In this document: positions 36,287-48,366 of the stretch, in pieces
How positions within the stretch are numbered: position 1 is the stretch's first letter
How the letters are laid out: each line of letters starts with the position of its first letter
NCBI GenBank assembly: GCA_022497155.1
Contig: MU385738.1
Location: 186,001-250,000, forward strand
Length of the DNA stretch: 64,000 nt
Direction of reading: 5' to 3'
DNA from: Whalleya microplaca
Lineage: Eukaryota > Ascomycota > Sordariomycetes > Xylariales > Xylariaceae
Notes under the pieces: model-generated
Told to the model about the DNA's origin: nothing
Databases searched by the model: none
What the model saw: the letters and a program-made list of their open reading frames with translations, nothing else
Made by a program: the position numbers and the translations under genes

Positions 36287-37280
36287 CGCGATAGTCACGA
36301 CACGTCTAAATTCAACCCAGAGTTGTGCTCTCCTTTTCCCATTCCCAACATTAACATTTCGAGAATATCGCGTGTGCGGGTTCGAGAGGTTGATCTGCTA
36401 AGGACAAAGAAATGACTTTCCCTTGTAAGTCCTTTGTTGTACCTTGCATCCAAGATACCTCGAAACCTGACTCTCACTCTCTCTCTCTCATGAAAGCAAC
36501 GTCTTAGTATTAGTCTTCTCGCAGAGCTAGGATAGGGGATGGATAGATAGATCTAAGCCACGACCTCGGCGCCGGGTTTAGCATCCGATGGATCTGTCGG
36601 GAGTGAGGGAGGGACGTTCCATCCGTCTGCTAGATAAGGGGTTGTGCTACGGATTTACCTGCTGTGTTTTATCGTCAGTTTCAGTTATGATATTATCGCT
36701 CACGGTTCTCTAGTGGAGCGAAGTCTATTCAGACTTATTAGAGAACACCAGGTAGGGTAAGGTCTCCTAAGCACGTGTTCATTCATTCGCTTTATTGGCG
36801 TAGCGGGTTCTTCGTCATTGTCTACTGACATAAATTCTCACCATTGCTCTTCTTCCCATCGGTTTCTCACTTATGTCAATTGGAGGGCCTACACGTTTCC
36901 TGTATGAACCACCTGTTATAACTATGGAGACTTACACTTGCTGGAAAGCTTAAAGATACTTCAAAACATCTCATTAGCGATAGGTTGACCCTATAAGACC
37001 ATGCTAGACTAGACAAAGGGATACAATAGCATTGTTTCGCTTAGACCGACATGAACAACACCAAACCATCCAGTGGTTGAAGGAACGAGCCCTTTGACTA
37101 CGGAAGGCGTGAAATCTATTGTTTAGAATAACAAGTGCCTATATATCACGTCAACCGTTGTCACGAAGCAAGTTGAATTCCAGCTGTACCATACAGATTC
37201 TTGATCTACATACCGCACCTCCCTAACCTGCTAACCAAGCACCAAATACCAAAAACTATCATAAACATACGTTTGCAGCT

Positions 37281-39272
37281 ATGTCTTCAGTGGCAGGACC
37301 TTCCAATGCACCACCACCACCACCACCACCACCAGGGGGTGAGGTAGTGGGCAACATTCCCAGACGAGGCCGCCCAAGGCGCCCACAGTGTGATTGCTGT
37401 GCCGCGAGATGCTCGGGAGCTTACATCAGGTGCGAAATGCCTGATGAAGGGTTTGGATGTCGAGCCTGTCATCAGTTGGGCGTCGTGTGCAGAATCGACG
37501 GCCAAATACTACCGGAGTGCCGAGAGGCCGGACTGAAAAAGGCCACTTTCAGACCCTGCGAGCCATGCTATCGGACTGGACTACGTTGTGATCCCAAGCG
37601 TCCATGTGACCGTTGTGTCTTGGACGGAGTCGTATGCGATGGGCAACGATTCGGTTGCTTCAACCGTGGTGTGCCCGGCGACGACTACTTCGGGTTTTAC
37701 CTGTGGCATGGATATGGCCCCACGGGCGTCAACGATGACAACAGTGTGCCGAATTGGAGGATGCCGGCCAATTACCACACCATGTATCAAGACTGGGTTG
37801 CAAATGGTCGTCCGCCGTATAATGGCCCGGACGTGATTAACGCTCAACGTCAGGCACCCGAGGCTGTGGCACAATTCTATCAAGAGATCATATCGATCGC
37901 ACAGCGGATGACAATCAATGGGCAGCCTGTGGACATGACTAATATAATCAACGTTCTAACACAAGAAATGAACGAGGGGCTGCCACCCGATCGGTCGCAG
38001 GCTAGCCGAGACCTAAGGCTGTTGATCCAGCAGCAGATTGATTCTCAGCCTCCGAACCAAACTTTGCTTCAGGCCGTCCAAGTAGACACGTCACAAGCTG
38101 TGAATAGACTAGAGCTCCAGAATCTGTCATATTTAAATCCCGGTCTGGAGGAGGAAGGACAGGTTGCCTTCATCAGGAACATTACGCAACACCCAGTAGA
38201 ACGCCCGGTGTCTCCCCCCCCTGCTCGGCCTCAGTACCATATCCCTTATGGCACGCTTGATATTACGCTTCACCATAACGACGGGGTGTACCCTGCGAAT
38301 CACCCTGAACTGATCCAGCGGGATAGGCTCGTCCGGCCGTTACCGGAGCATCCGTATCCGACCGGTAGAAGCCAGCTAGCGACGATCCCCCTCCTGCGAG
38401 TCCACGACGACGGAAAGCAGTGGGATACGAACCAGTCTTGCTACAGCATTCGTACAGATTACGGCATCATAGCCCGATGCCGTGGGGCCACTACTCTCGG
38501 CTGCGAAGATACTACCCATCACGGCGACAAGGCCCCCCTTTGTGACAAGTGCGATACAGAAAGCCGAGATCGATTCGCGCCAAATATAAGAGCGAGCTTC
38601 CCCAAGAGCATCAGAGCCTACGCCTGCCATGAGTGCACGAAGAACGAAGACGACTTAGTAGGGATTTTCCAAAATACTGGTCATTCCGTATGGTACGACT
38701 TTGCGTCTCATCCGTGGAACGCTACCGGGGTGGAACCGGCGGTTGACGTCTCGGTCCAAGGACTCGATGGACAGAGGGTCGGTGGATGGAAAGGTAAGCC
38801 ACTCGAGATCACTGGATGTGCCTGTGCCTCTAAGATTCTCAACAGACGTATCTGCTCGCCGCATCGCCTACAGTACATTCTAAACATAGACACGGCTGCC
38901 CAGAGAATGAAGGACTACGTTATCGGGGCATTTGGTAGGATGGTATGCTTTATCTGTCAACAGCGGGCAGGAACTAACGCGTATAATTTCGAGGGACTGG
39001 AGGGCGGAGCCGGGAATGAACTGCAGTGCTGGACGTGCCTGGGTTGCCATCACGTTGTCATTGCTCGCCCCTCCGACCAATTAACACCCGCTGAAGTCGC
39101 AGAATCAGTACTACTGGGCGCCCCGCCGCATGAGGAAGTCGTAGAGCAGTTCAACCGCCTTATGGCGATTGAAATGCACAGGGCTAATAATCAACCAGAA
39201 GCTCCAGCACCCCCGGTGGTGGCTCAAGCAGGAAACCTTGCGGCGGTGGCAGAATATGCCTATAATAATTAG
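37281..39272 (+). CDS. Protein with tandem Zn2Cys6-like clusters and an AT-hook-like motif
   Basis: A single 663-residue exon. After a Pro-rich start and PRRGRPRRP (AT-hook-like), two Cys clusters follow. The first, residues 37-70, has spacing C-x3-C-x6-C-x8-C-x2-C-x6-C counted from C40, preceded by two extra cysteines. The second, residues 93-119 (CEPCYRTGLRC ... CDRCVLDGVVC), is an exact C-x2-C-x6-C-x5-C-x2-C-x6-C Zn2Cys6 binuclear cluster. The C-terminal half contains more Cys pairs (LCDKCDTES, ACHECTK, GCACAS, CFICQQ, CWTCLGCHH), suggesting another zinc-stabilised fold. The typical fungal transcription-factor middle homology region was not seen. A nuclear DNA-binding role is likely; target unknown. 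Confidence 0.8.
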   Translation: MSSVAGPSNAPPPPPPPPGGEVVGNIPRRGRPRRPQCDCCAARCSGAYIRCEMPDEGFGCRACHQLGVVCRIDGQILPECREAGLKKATFRPCEPCYRTGLRCDPKRPCDRCVLDGVVCDGQRFGCFNRGVPGDDYFGFYLWHGYGPTGVNDDNSVPNWRMPANYHTMYQDWVANGRPPYNGPDVINAQRQAPEAVAQFYQEIISIAQRMTINGQPVDMTNIINVLTQEMNEGLPPDRSQASRDLRLLIQQQIDSQPPNQTLLQAVQVDTSQAVNRLELQNLSYLNPGLEEEGQVAFIRNITQHPVERPVSPPPARPQYHIPYGTLDITLHHNDGVYPANHPELIQRDRLVRPLPEHPYPTGRSQLATIPLLRVHDDGKQWDTNQSCYSIRTDYGIIARCRGATTLGCEDTTHHGDKAPLCDKCDTESRDRFAPNIRASFPKSIRAYACHECTKNEDDLVGIFQNTGHSVWYDFASHPWNATGVEPAVDVSVQGLDGQRVGGWKGKPLEITGCACASKILNRRICSPHRLQYILNIDTAAQRMKDYVIGAFGRMVCFICQQRAGTNAYNFEGLEGGAGNELQCWTCLGCHHVVIARPSDQLTPAEVAESVLLGAPPHEEVVEQFNRLMAIEMHRANNQPEAPAPPVVAQAGNLAAVAEYAYNN

Positions 39273-40538
39273 TGGTTCAACATGAGCCATCTAGTAATAG
39301 GACCGACCTATCATGGGTGTAGAGAGCAGGTAAGCTACATAATATCCTAAATCAGTAGAGATCAGTTGGGAAAGGTCATTCTACGGCGGTAAGTGCAATC
39401 CCCTTCCTCTGTCCTTAACAACTGTTAGTAGTAAATGATAATATAATTTTAGGTATGAACATGGCCTTTTAACGTTAAGTGATTCCGCAACTATTCGCTC
39501 TCCCGCAAGTCTACCAACCTACAAGCGATTGCCAGATGTGCAGGTTCTGAAATGGTGAATCTAAAATCGTCTGGATCTCGTACAATATATCTAAGACAGA
39601 TGTTGACTACTTCCTGGTAATCTTGCTTCCCAGAAATTTTTGACATCGTAGCATCCATCTGGGAGGCTAATACTCAACTCGCCAAGACACGCCGACTTGT
39701 AGTGGCTCGAGTGAGCCCGGCAGCTGTGTTTCGCTTATTCAGACTTTGTTTGTTATCTCGAAGCGTCTGACTAGTACTATTCAAGTGGCGCACCCTTTGT
39801 GCTCAACTCAATAGCACCAAGACAGCGAGATCTAGTGTCACTAGTTTTGATTGCATTTTCGCCTACCCCTGAACTTCCGAGGTCAGTAAGGTTGCTCATG
39901 GGCAGCGGTTAAGAATAAAACAAGATGACAAGTTATAATCCAGTCAGGAAAGAGTTAAGTGATTTTGGATCGTCATATGAAATCAGACAAAACAGGCCTA
40001 AATCAATGTTCATCATTCTGGTGAAGTTGAGAGCTACAGAGAAAGAAAAGCTGTACTGACCTTGCTCACAAGAACATCGAAGCTCTCTTCGCTTACCTAC
40101 CATGTGTACTCAACGTCCTACTCGACCGCCTATCAAATTTCAGGACGTTCAGCTGGGAAGAGTAGCTTAGCACTAACTAGAACCATCCAACGGACGGACC
40201 TCTCGGACTACCGAATTAGCGACCCAATGCAGTCGGCAGACGTTAGAAGTCCTTCCAGCATGCTGTCTGGTTGTGTGGAGGTGACAAAAGAGAAATCTGT
40301 GTTACCGCTAAAATTGTGATGATGTCAGCTTTTGAAAAATGGTCCAAGCGCCCACCTCATTATGATGTCATGGCGAATGCAATAAGTGAAGCGGGGCCCC
40401 CCATGGTTGCATAGACGTATTATACATATATCACAATCACTGGAAGCTTGACATTGGTATGCACTTTTCAACTGAGTGCATTCATCCTCGGAAACTTTCA
40501 TAAATAAAATCGTACATCTTACTCAAGCTCCACCGGAG
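39273..40538. other. Intergenic, nothing recognised
   Basis: There is no supported gene. The ORF at 40062-40319 lacks any recognisable feature. The final part is the promoter of the gene starting at 40539. Confidence 0.5.
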
Positions 40539-41368
40539 ATGTCGTTTGCCGCTTTTCGCAAGTCGGAGCCGCATGCTGACCTGGGCCAGCTGGCTGAAGA
40601 ACACCTGAAGCACGATCTCACGCAAGACGACCGCGATGTTCTGGTCAAGGCCTCAACCAAAGTGTCAGCACGCGCCGTTCTTGGAACCCTCGTTGGGCTT
40701 GGCCTAGGGGTGTATGCTGCGTTCCGGCTCCGGCGGGTCCGCGCCGACATGTTCAATGCATTCCGGGCCACCGAGAAACCCACACGGTATGTGTGAATAT
40801 CACCTGCTTCAAGACCTCAGTTTCCTTTTAAGTTTTCTGAAGTCCTGCTTTAATGTACCGCAGCTAACGTTATGTAGTATGTTACATATTTCTTTGTTTG
40901 CCTTCTAGGTCTAATAGGGCTCGGCTCGAGAAGAATCCGTGGTTTCTAAACACAATGGGCCTTGTGCTTGGAGACGGAAGACTAACATGTTATAGATGTA
41001 TTATTCGCCGATGGTAGAAAAGGTTAGCATTAAAACTCATGCATTCCCATTCATTCAGTGGTAGTGTATTATAAACTCAAGGAACTACAATTGACCCTGA
41101 ATTCCCAGAGGCTATTCCAGATGTTACACCTCTGATGCAACCCAGCCGGTACGGGGATATAGCCACGTACTTCTTCTTTGGTCTCGGTGGCACCATACTG
41201 GGTGGTGAGCTTGGCTTCCTCCTGGGAACTTGGTCTGCAACACGAGCAATTAGTAAGGACGAGGCGCGCCGGAAACGCATTGAAATTGCATATAGGCGGT
41301 TTAAAGCAGATTACCTCAGACAAGAAGCAGCTCGGCTTGAATCTGGAGCTACACTATCTGTACTATGA
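40539..41368 (+). CDS. Small two-helix membrane protein, possibly frameshifted at the exon 1 junction
   Basis: Exon 1 (40539-about 40786) encodes MSFAAFRKSEPHADLGQLAE through a hydrophobic GTLVGLGLGVYAAFRLRR to ATEKPT. Exon 2 (40996-41022) reads VLFADGRK after ACTAAC and TATAG. Exon 3 (41109-41368) reads EAIPDVTPLMQPSRYGDIAT, then a second membrane helix (YFFFGLGGTILGGELGFLLG) and a charged tail to a stop. This matches, from memory, a Pezizomycotina family of about 180 residues with two helices, possibly mitochondrial. Exons 2 and 3 join in phase. Exon 1, cut at the only canonical donor (G|GTATGT), ends in phase 2, but exon 2 needs phase 1 (C+AT = His, giving EKPTHVLFADGR). One extra G at the junction therefore breaks the frame, so the gene is either a recent pseudogene or carries a sequence error. 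Confidence 0.6.
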
Positions 41369-42874
41369 ACTAGCAGCACAGTATCGGTTGCTATGCTATG
41401 GGGTTTAGCATTGATTGACGTGTGTTCCCATATCTAGTCGTTAAGCTTCTCAGGATTAAGTTTAATAAACTAGGATAACGAGAACTAAGCTTTCTAGAAA
41501 TGCAGAACAAATATTATAAACAATAAATAGGTTCGTTATGGTGTTGATAGTGCTGGTAATACATGATAACAATATTAGTGCGTCATTCGCCTTGATGTTC
41601 GTAACATAGTGGCAGATCGCCATACTCCGACTTATCATTGTAACTATCTCAACATGGCTCAAGACTCCTCCACGGAGCAATAGCCTATATGGAATGCTTT
41701 GATCAAATTGTCCCTCACTGTCCAGGAATCTATCGCATGAAGTTTACCGTTTCAGGTCGGCACACATATGGCATGTTATAGTAATAGAGCTTTTGCATGG
41801 TCCTTTTGCATTAGCCATATTCAAACCTGACGACTGGTGCTTTCAAGCTCTAGTTGTTGGTCTCGAGTAACACAAGGGCGATAAGATATTACGAACTTTG
41901 CCGGTGTATACACATACATACATCACTACACACTGGTAATCAAGTAAGCTTAGTATAGGTAGAAAGCGTTAAACTTCACCAGGTCTATGATTTGTACGTT
42001 AGTCCCTAGTACCTGTCCAATACCCCTTCAATAGACCGTATCCAGTAATAATTAAGCCGATGCTATGATGATGGGTTACTATCTTCAAAGGGCACTTAAT
42101 TCGTTGACTGCTTATATTATAAGAATAGTACACCCTAATGCATGCTTTGCAGTCGAGTGCCGATTGCCGATGACTTCGGTGTGAACTCCCTCTCAGGAAG
42201 GCACCAATAGGACTTTTGTTCTATTGACGATCGAGATGGTCCCTCTTTAAATACATCCAACTGACAAGATGACAGGCAGAGCCTCTATCTGTTAATGCTG
42301 TAATTTGTAGGCTCTGGATTGCGAAGATGGTGGGAAGTGCTAAGACCTATCTTATGCAACGTCGAGAAGCAAATGTTACATGGGAATGCACTTGATACCG
42401 GCATGGCTGGCCTAAAGAGCCAACATGCATACAATCTGGGGGGCGGTATAAGGCAGGCTGTGAGTATGCGATATGCTTATTGGTTCTTCTGGTCAGTCTG
42501 CAGGCGTTCCGGAGAGCCAACCATTCATATACCCTGCAGAGAATCCTGGTTTACACTATTCGGGGAACGCTCCAATGCTGAATAAAGACGAGAATGGTAC
42601 AGTTGGTTGTGCAACGACAAACGGAGGGGTAGCATTCCATCTCTAGTAATAAGACATGCCGTTCTGGACCAACCTATCTATTTTACCGGAGCTTTAGGAA
42701 GATGCTGTCTGACATGCTCATTATAGAGAGAATGACTTTTCTCTTCCGGTCGCGTGAGGATCTGCATCAATTATTCCAATAGCTTCAGTTGTAGCGTGCC
42801 GGGCTCTTCAAAGTAGCTCCCGTTTGAAAGATGCGGGACTATGTCGCTTAGAGATTGACAATCAGTCTCTAACA
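41369..42874. other. Intergenic, nothing recognised
   Basis: AT-rich, with short unrecognised ORFs such as 42319-42585. It includes the promoter of the DUF3433 gene. Confidence 0.45.
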
Positions 42875-45800
42875 ATGCATCGTGCGCCGACCGGCCGGAA
42901 CCGCACCGGCGGTGATGGTTTCGTTCCGGTCCCACAGGTTGACGCCACCGAAGAGGTCGACTACCAAGAACAGTCCGGCGAGCAACCGCAACGGCGATGG
43001 ACTGTAAATCAATTTCGCAGTCGAGTACAACAAGCTATTCGACAGAGCGCAATCCAGCCAGAACGGGACCAACCGAGCGTTCACAGTTCCCCTGCCCTTT
43101 CGGATACCACACTAATTAATGGCGACTATTTGGATGTTCCAATTCATGACTACGAAGAGGGGGATCTTAGCCAATACGTAGAATACGTCGGTTATTATGG
43201 GCCTGAAGCGACCAAACTTTCACCATCTACAAGTCTCAAAGCTGGTCTTGGACTGGAAGTTCATTGCGACCCTGTGGATTACGACTTGTCTCCCGGAGGA
43301 CTTCAAGTTGATGACGCTCGGAAGGATACCAGCTACCATGGTTCGGAAGGAATCGTTGAGGAAGAAGCCCCTACTAGGCCCTCGAACTATAAACCTGCCG
43401 TACTGAGGATAAAGTTCTTGTTTGCTCTTTTCATATCTCTAGTGATTCTTATGGGGTTAGCTGAGCTTGCTGCCCATCGTCTGCCTGACGAGACTCAGGG
43501 ATTTGTATCTCGCCAAGCCTTGAAGAATGCAACTGAAGTTCGTTTGAGGTCTATAATTTTTAATGAGAGGGTTCCTCTTAGTCTCATTAGGTTCCATAAG
43601 CGTCAGAATGATACTGATTCCCATGGTTCGGAACCCGAAACACCAGCAACTCTGTCGACGTCAATTGGGGTTCATACCACTTCTGCAACCAGTGAGAACA
43701 CTGTCACGGCCCCGGTTCAGACTTCAACACAAGATACTACGATAGTATCTTCGAGTCAAGCTGAGACTACGAGTAGCCAAAGCACTAGTACGCCGACAAC
43801 AGTTACAATACCCACAGTTGATACAACCATGTCCGCAACCAAACCTGTTATTGAACCGTCTCACACTGAGCCTTCTACTACCACAGCACCTTCTACTACC
43901 ACAGAGCCTTCGCCTACAGAGCCTTCGCCATCTTTGCCACCACTTCCATCTGCACCTATGCCTCCACCTCAATCCATCACCTCCTCGGCGCCTACCGACC
44001 CTCCAGTTAGCATTCCCGAAGCTGGATCAACGGTCCCCGATACAGCTCTGCCTAGTACAAATACTCCAGAGACTAGCCACCATGATGATCAAACAACGGG
44101 TACGACAACTGCATTACCACCACCGATTACATCACCCACGGATGTAACTATAGGCTTGCCTACTAGTGATCCTCCTCAACCTTCACCAAGCACTGAAACC
44201 TCACCTCATGACGACCCTCCACCACCTGTTTTGACTATTCCCTCTCTAACTTCACCGATGGTGACGTTTCCTACACTTACACTACCAACTATCCCTAATA
44301 CAGATAGCATCTCGCCTAGGCCTACAGACCCGGGGAGTCCACAAGGAACTTGGCAACCCGGTGGCCCCATCATCACAGACAGTCCAGGACCAGATCCTCC
44401 CTTCACGGCACCTACAGGCCCCCCGGCATTACCGACGGCTCCTGGTAGTTCAAAGCCGGACGTACCGCCCACATTGCCTACACTCCCGACATTTACATTT
44501 CCTACCGGGACAGGAGGTTCAGGGGAGACCGGACAACCAGGATGGTCAACTCTACCGGATAATCCACAACCTAACCCCCCTACTTTGTGGCCTACTGGTC
44601 CTTCATCATGGCCAGCAAACCCCTCTTTCCCTTTGCCGCCTGGGCCTGGAAAAACCGAGACAAATTCGCCTTCTACAAGACCTGGTATTCCGGGGAGTAC
44701 AGTGGCTCCCCCAAGTGGCCCAACTACTACAAGAGTCCCAAGTAATCCAACCTCAACTTCACCAAAGCCTCCCATTGCAACATCGACATCCATAGAACAA
44801 CCGCCAAGTAATAATATTCCCAGTGCGACAGATCACGATTCTAGGCCCAGTCTACCTAGCCAGATAGAATCACATACAGAGGCACTTTCTCCAACCAGCT
44901 TGTCCATCAGTGCAACGGAGCATATGACTGAAGTCCCTTCTCCGAGCTACTCGGAGCCTAATGACAAACAACGTCCCCCATCAAGTACGTCCGTGGAAAG
45001 CAATTTAGAGAACCTACAAGCTGGTACCTACATGGAGCATACTGCGCTACCAGAACCTTTTACTACCATCACAAGAGCCCCTGATACGGAGATATCATCG
45101 CCTCCTGTCACAGAAACCATAGTAACCTCCATGGGTAACAAGGGTGGGCTTTTCATTGAGACCACCATGACCACTGTCGTCCATCCCATCAAAGCTCAGG
45201 TCGATGATCCAGTGACAGATTTCGTCACGACCTTCACAGACTCGCGTGGGTCACCTACATTGACACAGACTATTTCCGCGCTAGCTTCCACGCAGACTAT
45301 GGTCTACAGAGATGCGGAAGGGCATCCTACTAAAACGGAGGTAATCGTAGTGCTTAGTCAACCGCGGAAGACTATCCTTACGGATTACCAGGGGCGGGCG
45401 ACCAAGACCGAGGATTATTATGTTGCTGAGGCTACCAACATTCTGTATGATAAATTCGAAAATCCTACAGCGACGGAGACATCAATAATTTCTGAGACGG
45501 CAGCCCTGACTACTTTATTTAACGACAAAGGCTCGCCAACGGCGACGAGGACCATCCTTGTCCCGATGTCTGTAACGACAACTCTTGTTCTGACGCCGAC
45601 TGCTTCAGCTATGCAGAGTTCAGAAGAGGGACAGGTCGTACGAATAATCCCCATGTCTCATGGAAAGTACTTCGCAGGGTTAATGCTCCCAACTTTCATT
45701 GCCATCGTCTTATCCATTCCCATTCGGATGCTCGACCAGACCGCAAAGCTCTACCAGCCATTCCACGCGCTATCAACTTTCAGAGGAGCATCTGCGTCCC

Positions 45801-47124
45801 AGAGTTTATGCTTTCAAACGACCGGCCTAGGGAGCCTTCTAGCAGGCCCTCGCTCATTACTTAGTGGACAAGTCCTACTCAGCCTTACCGGCCTTCTGGT
45901 GTTAATGAGTGTTGTCTTGATCCCTCTAAGTGCAGAAGCCATCCACATCATCTTGCAAGGCCCGGAGTGTACTTCCGCAAAGGGGGACACATTGACGTGC
46001 ATGGTTACTCTAGGAGTTAATCCAGGCGCAGTCCAAGCGACCATAGCGCTCCTGGCTGTGATGGCGTTACTTGTCGGCGTGACGGCCGCCGTACTTTGGA
46101 AATGGAAAACGGGTCTCAAGGCCAACCCCTGGAACCTATTCTATATGGCTCACCTTTCGGCGAATCACGATATCCGACTTTTGCTTCAACGACTGCGCGA
46201 GAAAAATGGACACATCAAGAATAGCGAAGTGTTGAAAGCTCTTGCTAGAATACCATTCGTACTTGCCTACTGGAAAGACAACGGAATATTGAAATACAGT
46301 GTTCTGATCGCGAATGAACCAGCACATCCCCTGAGGAAGGATAAAATCGTCACATTTGAAAAGATCGCACGTCAGAAGAAAAATAATAATAAGGAGAAGA
46401 AGGAAAAACATGCGGTGCCCTTCTTTATCCTAACATGGAGGGGCAGACTGCTGTTTCTGGTGCTATTATGTGCTGTTCTAATTGGAATAGTGACATATAA
46501 CATTACGGGTGAAGGCCAAGGGTATAATCAGGAAATTTTTGGCAAATGGAGCGGTATACGATTTTTCTTTACCGGGGTTGCTGTTGTGATTACATTGTTT
46601 TGGGGTTCTTTATTTTATGGTAAATCCAATGACCACGACATGCTATAATCATTCACCTACTGACGATACCCATAGCTGTTGCGTTTATTAGTCCTCATAG
46701 GCTCATCCGCCGCAATCGACTTTACAAGGGGAAGGTACTTTACATGTCACCTCCCAGCAGTCCTTTCAGCGGCCTTTGGTCGTCACTGAAACACGGGCGC
46801 CGAGACCTGTATCTAGCAGCGGTATCGGCTACGGCAATTTTGTCCGAGATCCTTCCCTTATTCGTTGGTAATATACTAGACAAGGGTATACAGAATCAGC
46901 TGGCGCATGCGGTATGCACATGGATGGCGGTTAGTGTTCTCTGTATCATGATTCTTACTGTTTGCGGCTCGTTTTTCGTCGATTGGCCGCACATGCCTAT
47001 TGACCCGAGCACTGTGGCTGGCGCAATGTACTATGTGTGGGATCCTAAGACTCATAGTAGTGTCGCATCTATGAGTCCATCATCGGGACTTTTGTTTGGT
47101 CGGGTGAATGCCTCCCTGGTTTGA
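42875..47124 (+). CDS. DUF3433-type giant membrane protein with mucin-like stalk
   Basis: Exons 42875-46619 and 46676-47124 give 1,397 residues; the start is MHRAPTGRNRTGG, the first ATG in frame. Residues 1-180 are cytoplasmic and charged; TM1 is FLFALFISLVILMGLAEL. A Ser/Thr/Pro-rich extracellular stalk of over 450 residues follows. Five repeats of about 22-25 residues come next, with a D-x-x-G-x-(P/A)-T-x-T core (DSRGSPTLTQT, DAEGHPTKTE, DYQGRATKTE, DKFENPTATET, NDKGSPTATRT). The multi-helix DUF3433 part follows (GKYFAGLMLPTFIAIVLSIP; later LLFLVLLCAVLIGIVTYNIT; TSKATAILSEI-like region in exon 2). Intron: GTAAAT donor, CTACTGACGA branch, CATAG acceptor. Likely a cell-surface protein; biochemical function unknown. 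Confidence 0.85.
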
Positions 47125-47252
47125 GGAGCATATAAGGGTAGGGCACACGAGTGGCGTAAGTAGAGTAGGCATTGAGCAATCATGCCTTCATGAATCATAT
47201 GAAAATTCAATATTGCAAATTACCTACTTCCTCATGCGCACATGCATTCCAT

Positions 47253-48366
47253 CTAGTGATATTTGAGCCCCTTTTCAGCGCGATCGATCGCTACCTTAGT
47301 CCACTCGTCAAGATCTTCCTTGGGAAGGCCTAAGGCGTCGTTTTCAACTCCCCGGCGCTCCTCGTAATTACCAACCCCATCCTTAGAGAAGATTCTACTA
47401 TACATCAACTTAGGGTACCCTTCTCGCCGGTCGCCGGCAGCAAGTTGCTTCTGCCCGTCTTCAAAACGCTTCGTAGATGCTTCGTAATTGATCTTCCAAT
47501 CTGACACCTTGGTTCCGGAGACGCGTAGAACAGCTTGGAACATATCCTTCTGGCTGAGTAGAAATGATGACACGTAAATGAACTTGTTCTTGTAGTTCGA
47601 TAGACAAGGCTCACCCGCCTTCTCGGGTTGGATCGGAAGCGCGAGTAGTTTGGCCACTGCCATGCCGCTCTGCGGCATTGTCTGATGATTATCAGCATAT
47701 TAAAACTTCCTCGTGCAGGTAGGTATCATAATATGTAACTCACAATGGTGTTAATCTTGGTTTCGCCATCGTCGAAGAAAGTGAAGGTACGGTTCTTCCA
47801 ATCCATGCCGTAAGTGTTTGCCCCAAACCCTAAGCTATACTCATACCAAAAGCCCGTTATGACGTTGATAAACGAGCTCTTTCCATCTTCCGCAAATAAT
47901 TCCCGAATGGCAGACTTTTCTGGACCTTGCAGGGTGTCTTGGCATACTTGCTCGATAGAGGTATCAAAGCCCCATTCGTTTGGCAAGATGTAGGCTACGT
48001 TAGCCGCGATTGCAGCCTCGACTAGTTTCGTCTGAGTGCCTTTGGGTGCCATGACCGACATCGTGATGATTAAGGCTTCTTGTCCCTGTAATGCGTTGAC
48101 GAGGGTCGATTGATCATTGTAGTCTACCCTAGCAACCTTGACTCCCTCGGGAATAACAGCTTTGCTATCAATGCGGCTTATAGCTGTAACCTCATGTTGT
48201 CCGAGCTTCAGAAGCTCTTCTACAAAGTACTTTCCAATGAAGCCATCTGCCTTTTCTGTGCGTCAGCCTAGTGGTCGATAAAATAGAGATTGTGAGCGGG
48301 ACTGCTCGTCTATGGTCAACTCACCCCAACAATGGCGACTTTGTTGATATGATTTCCCAGAGACAT
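47253..48366 (-). CDS. NmrA-like / isoflavone-reductase-like NAD(P)-binding protein
   Basis: Exons (minus) 48366-48325, 48250-47744 and 47681-47253 give 325 residues. The Rossmann motif VAIVGADGFIGK is near the N-terminus, followed by HEVTAISR. Then come the family-typical ALIITMSV and NVAYILPNEWGFD and a C-terminal substrate lobe ending AEKGLKYH. It belongs to the atypical short-chain dehydrogenases (PCBER/NmrA type), which act as reductases or redox sensors; the substrate is not predictable. Intron 1 lies inside the glycine-rich loop (GG|GTGAGT ... AAAAG|GCAGAT) and intron 2 has GTGAGT. The active-site Tyr/Lys of classical SDRs does not apply here. Confidence 0.9.

Larger units (their letters stand above)
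35575..37280. other. Intergenic region with repeats
   Basis: It contains GATGAGGATG-type low-complexity DNA just after the JmjC stop, a (CA)n microsatellite at 36186-36220 inside a dispersed repeat copy, and a short CT run near 36,473. No gene was recognised. The last 300 bases are the likely promoter of the zinc-cluster gene. Confidence 0.5.
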
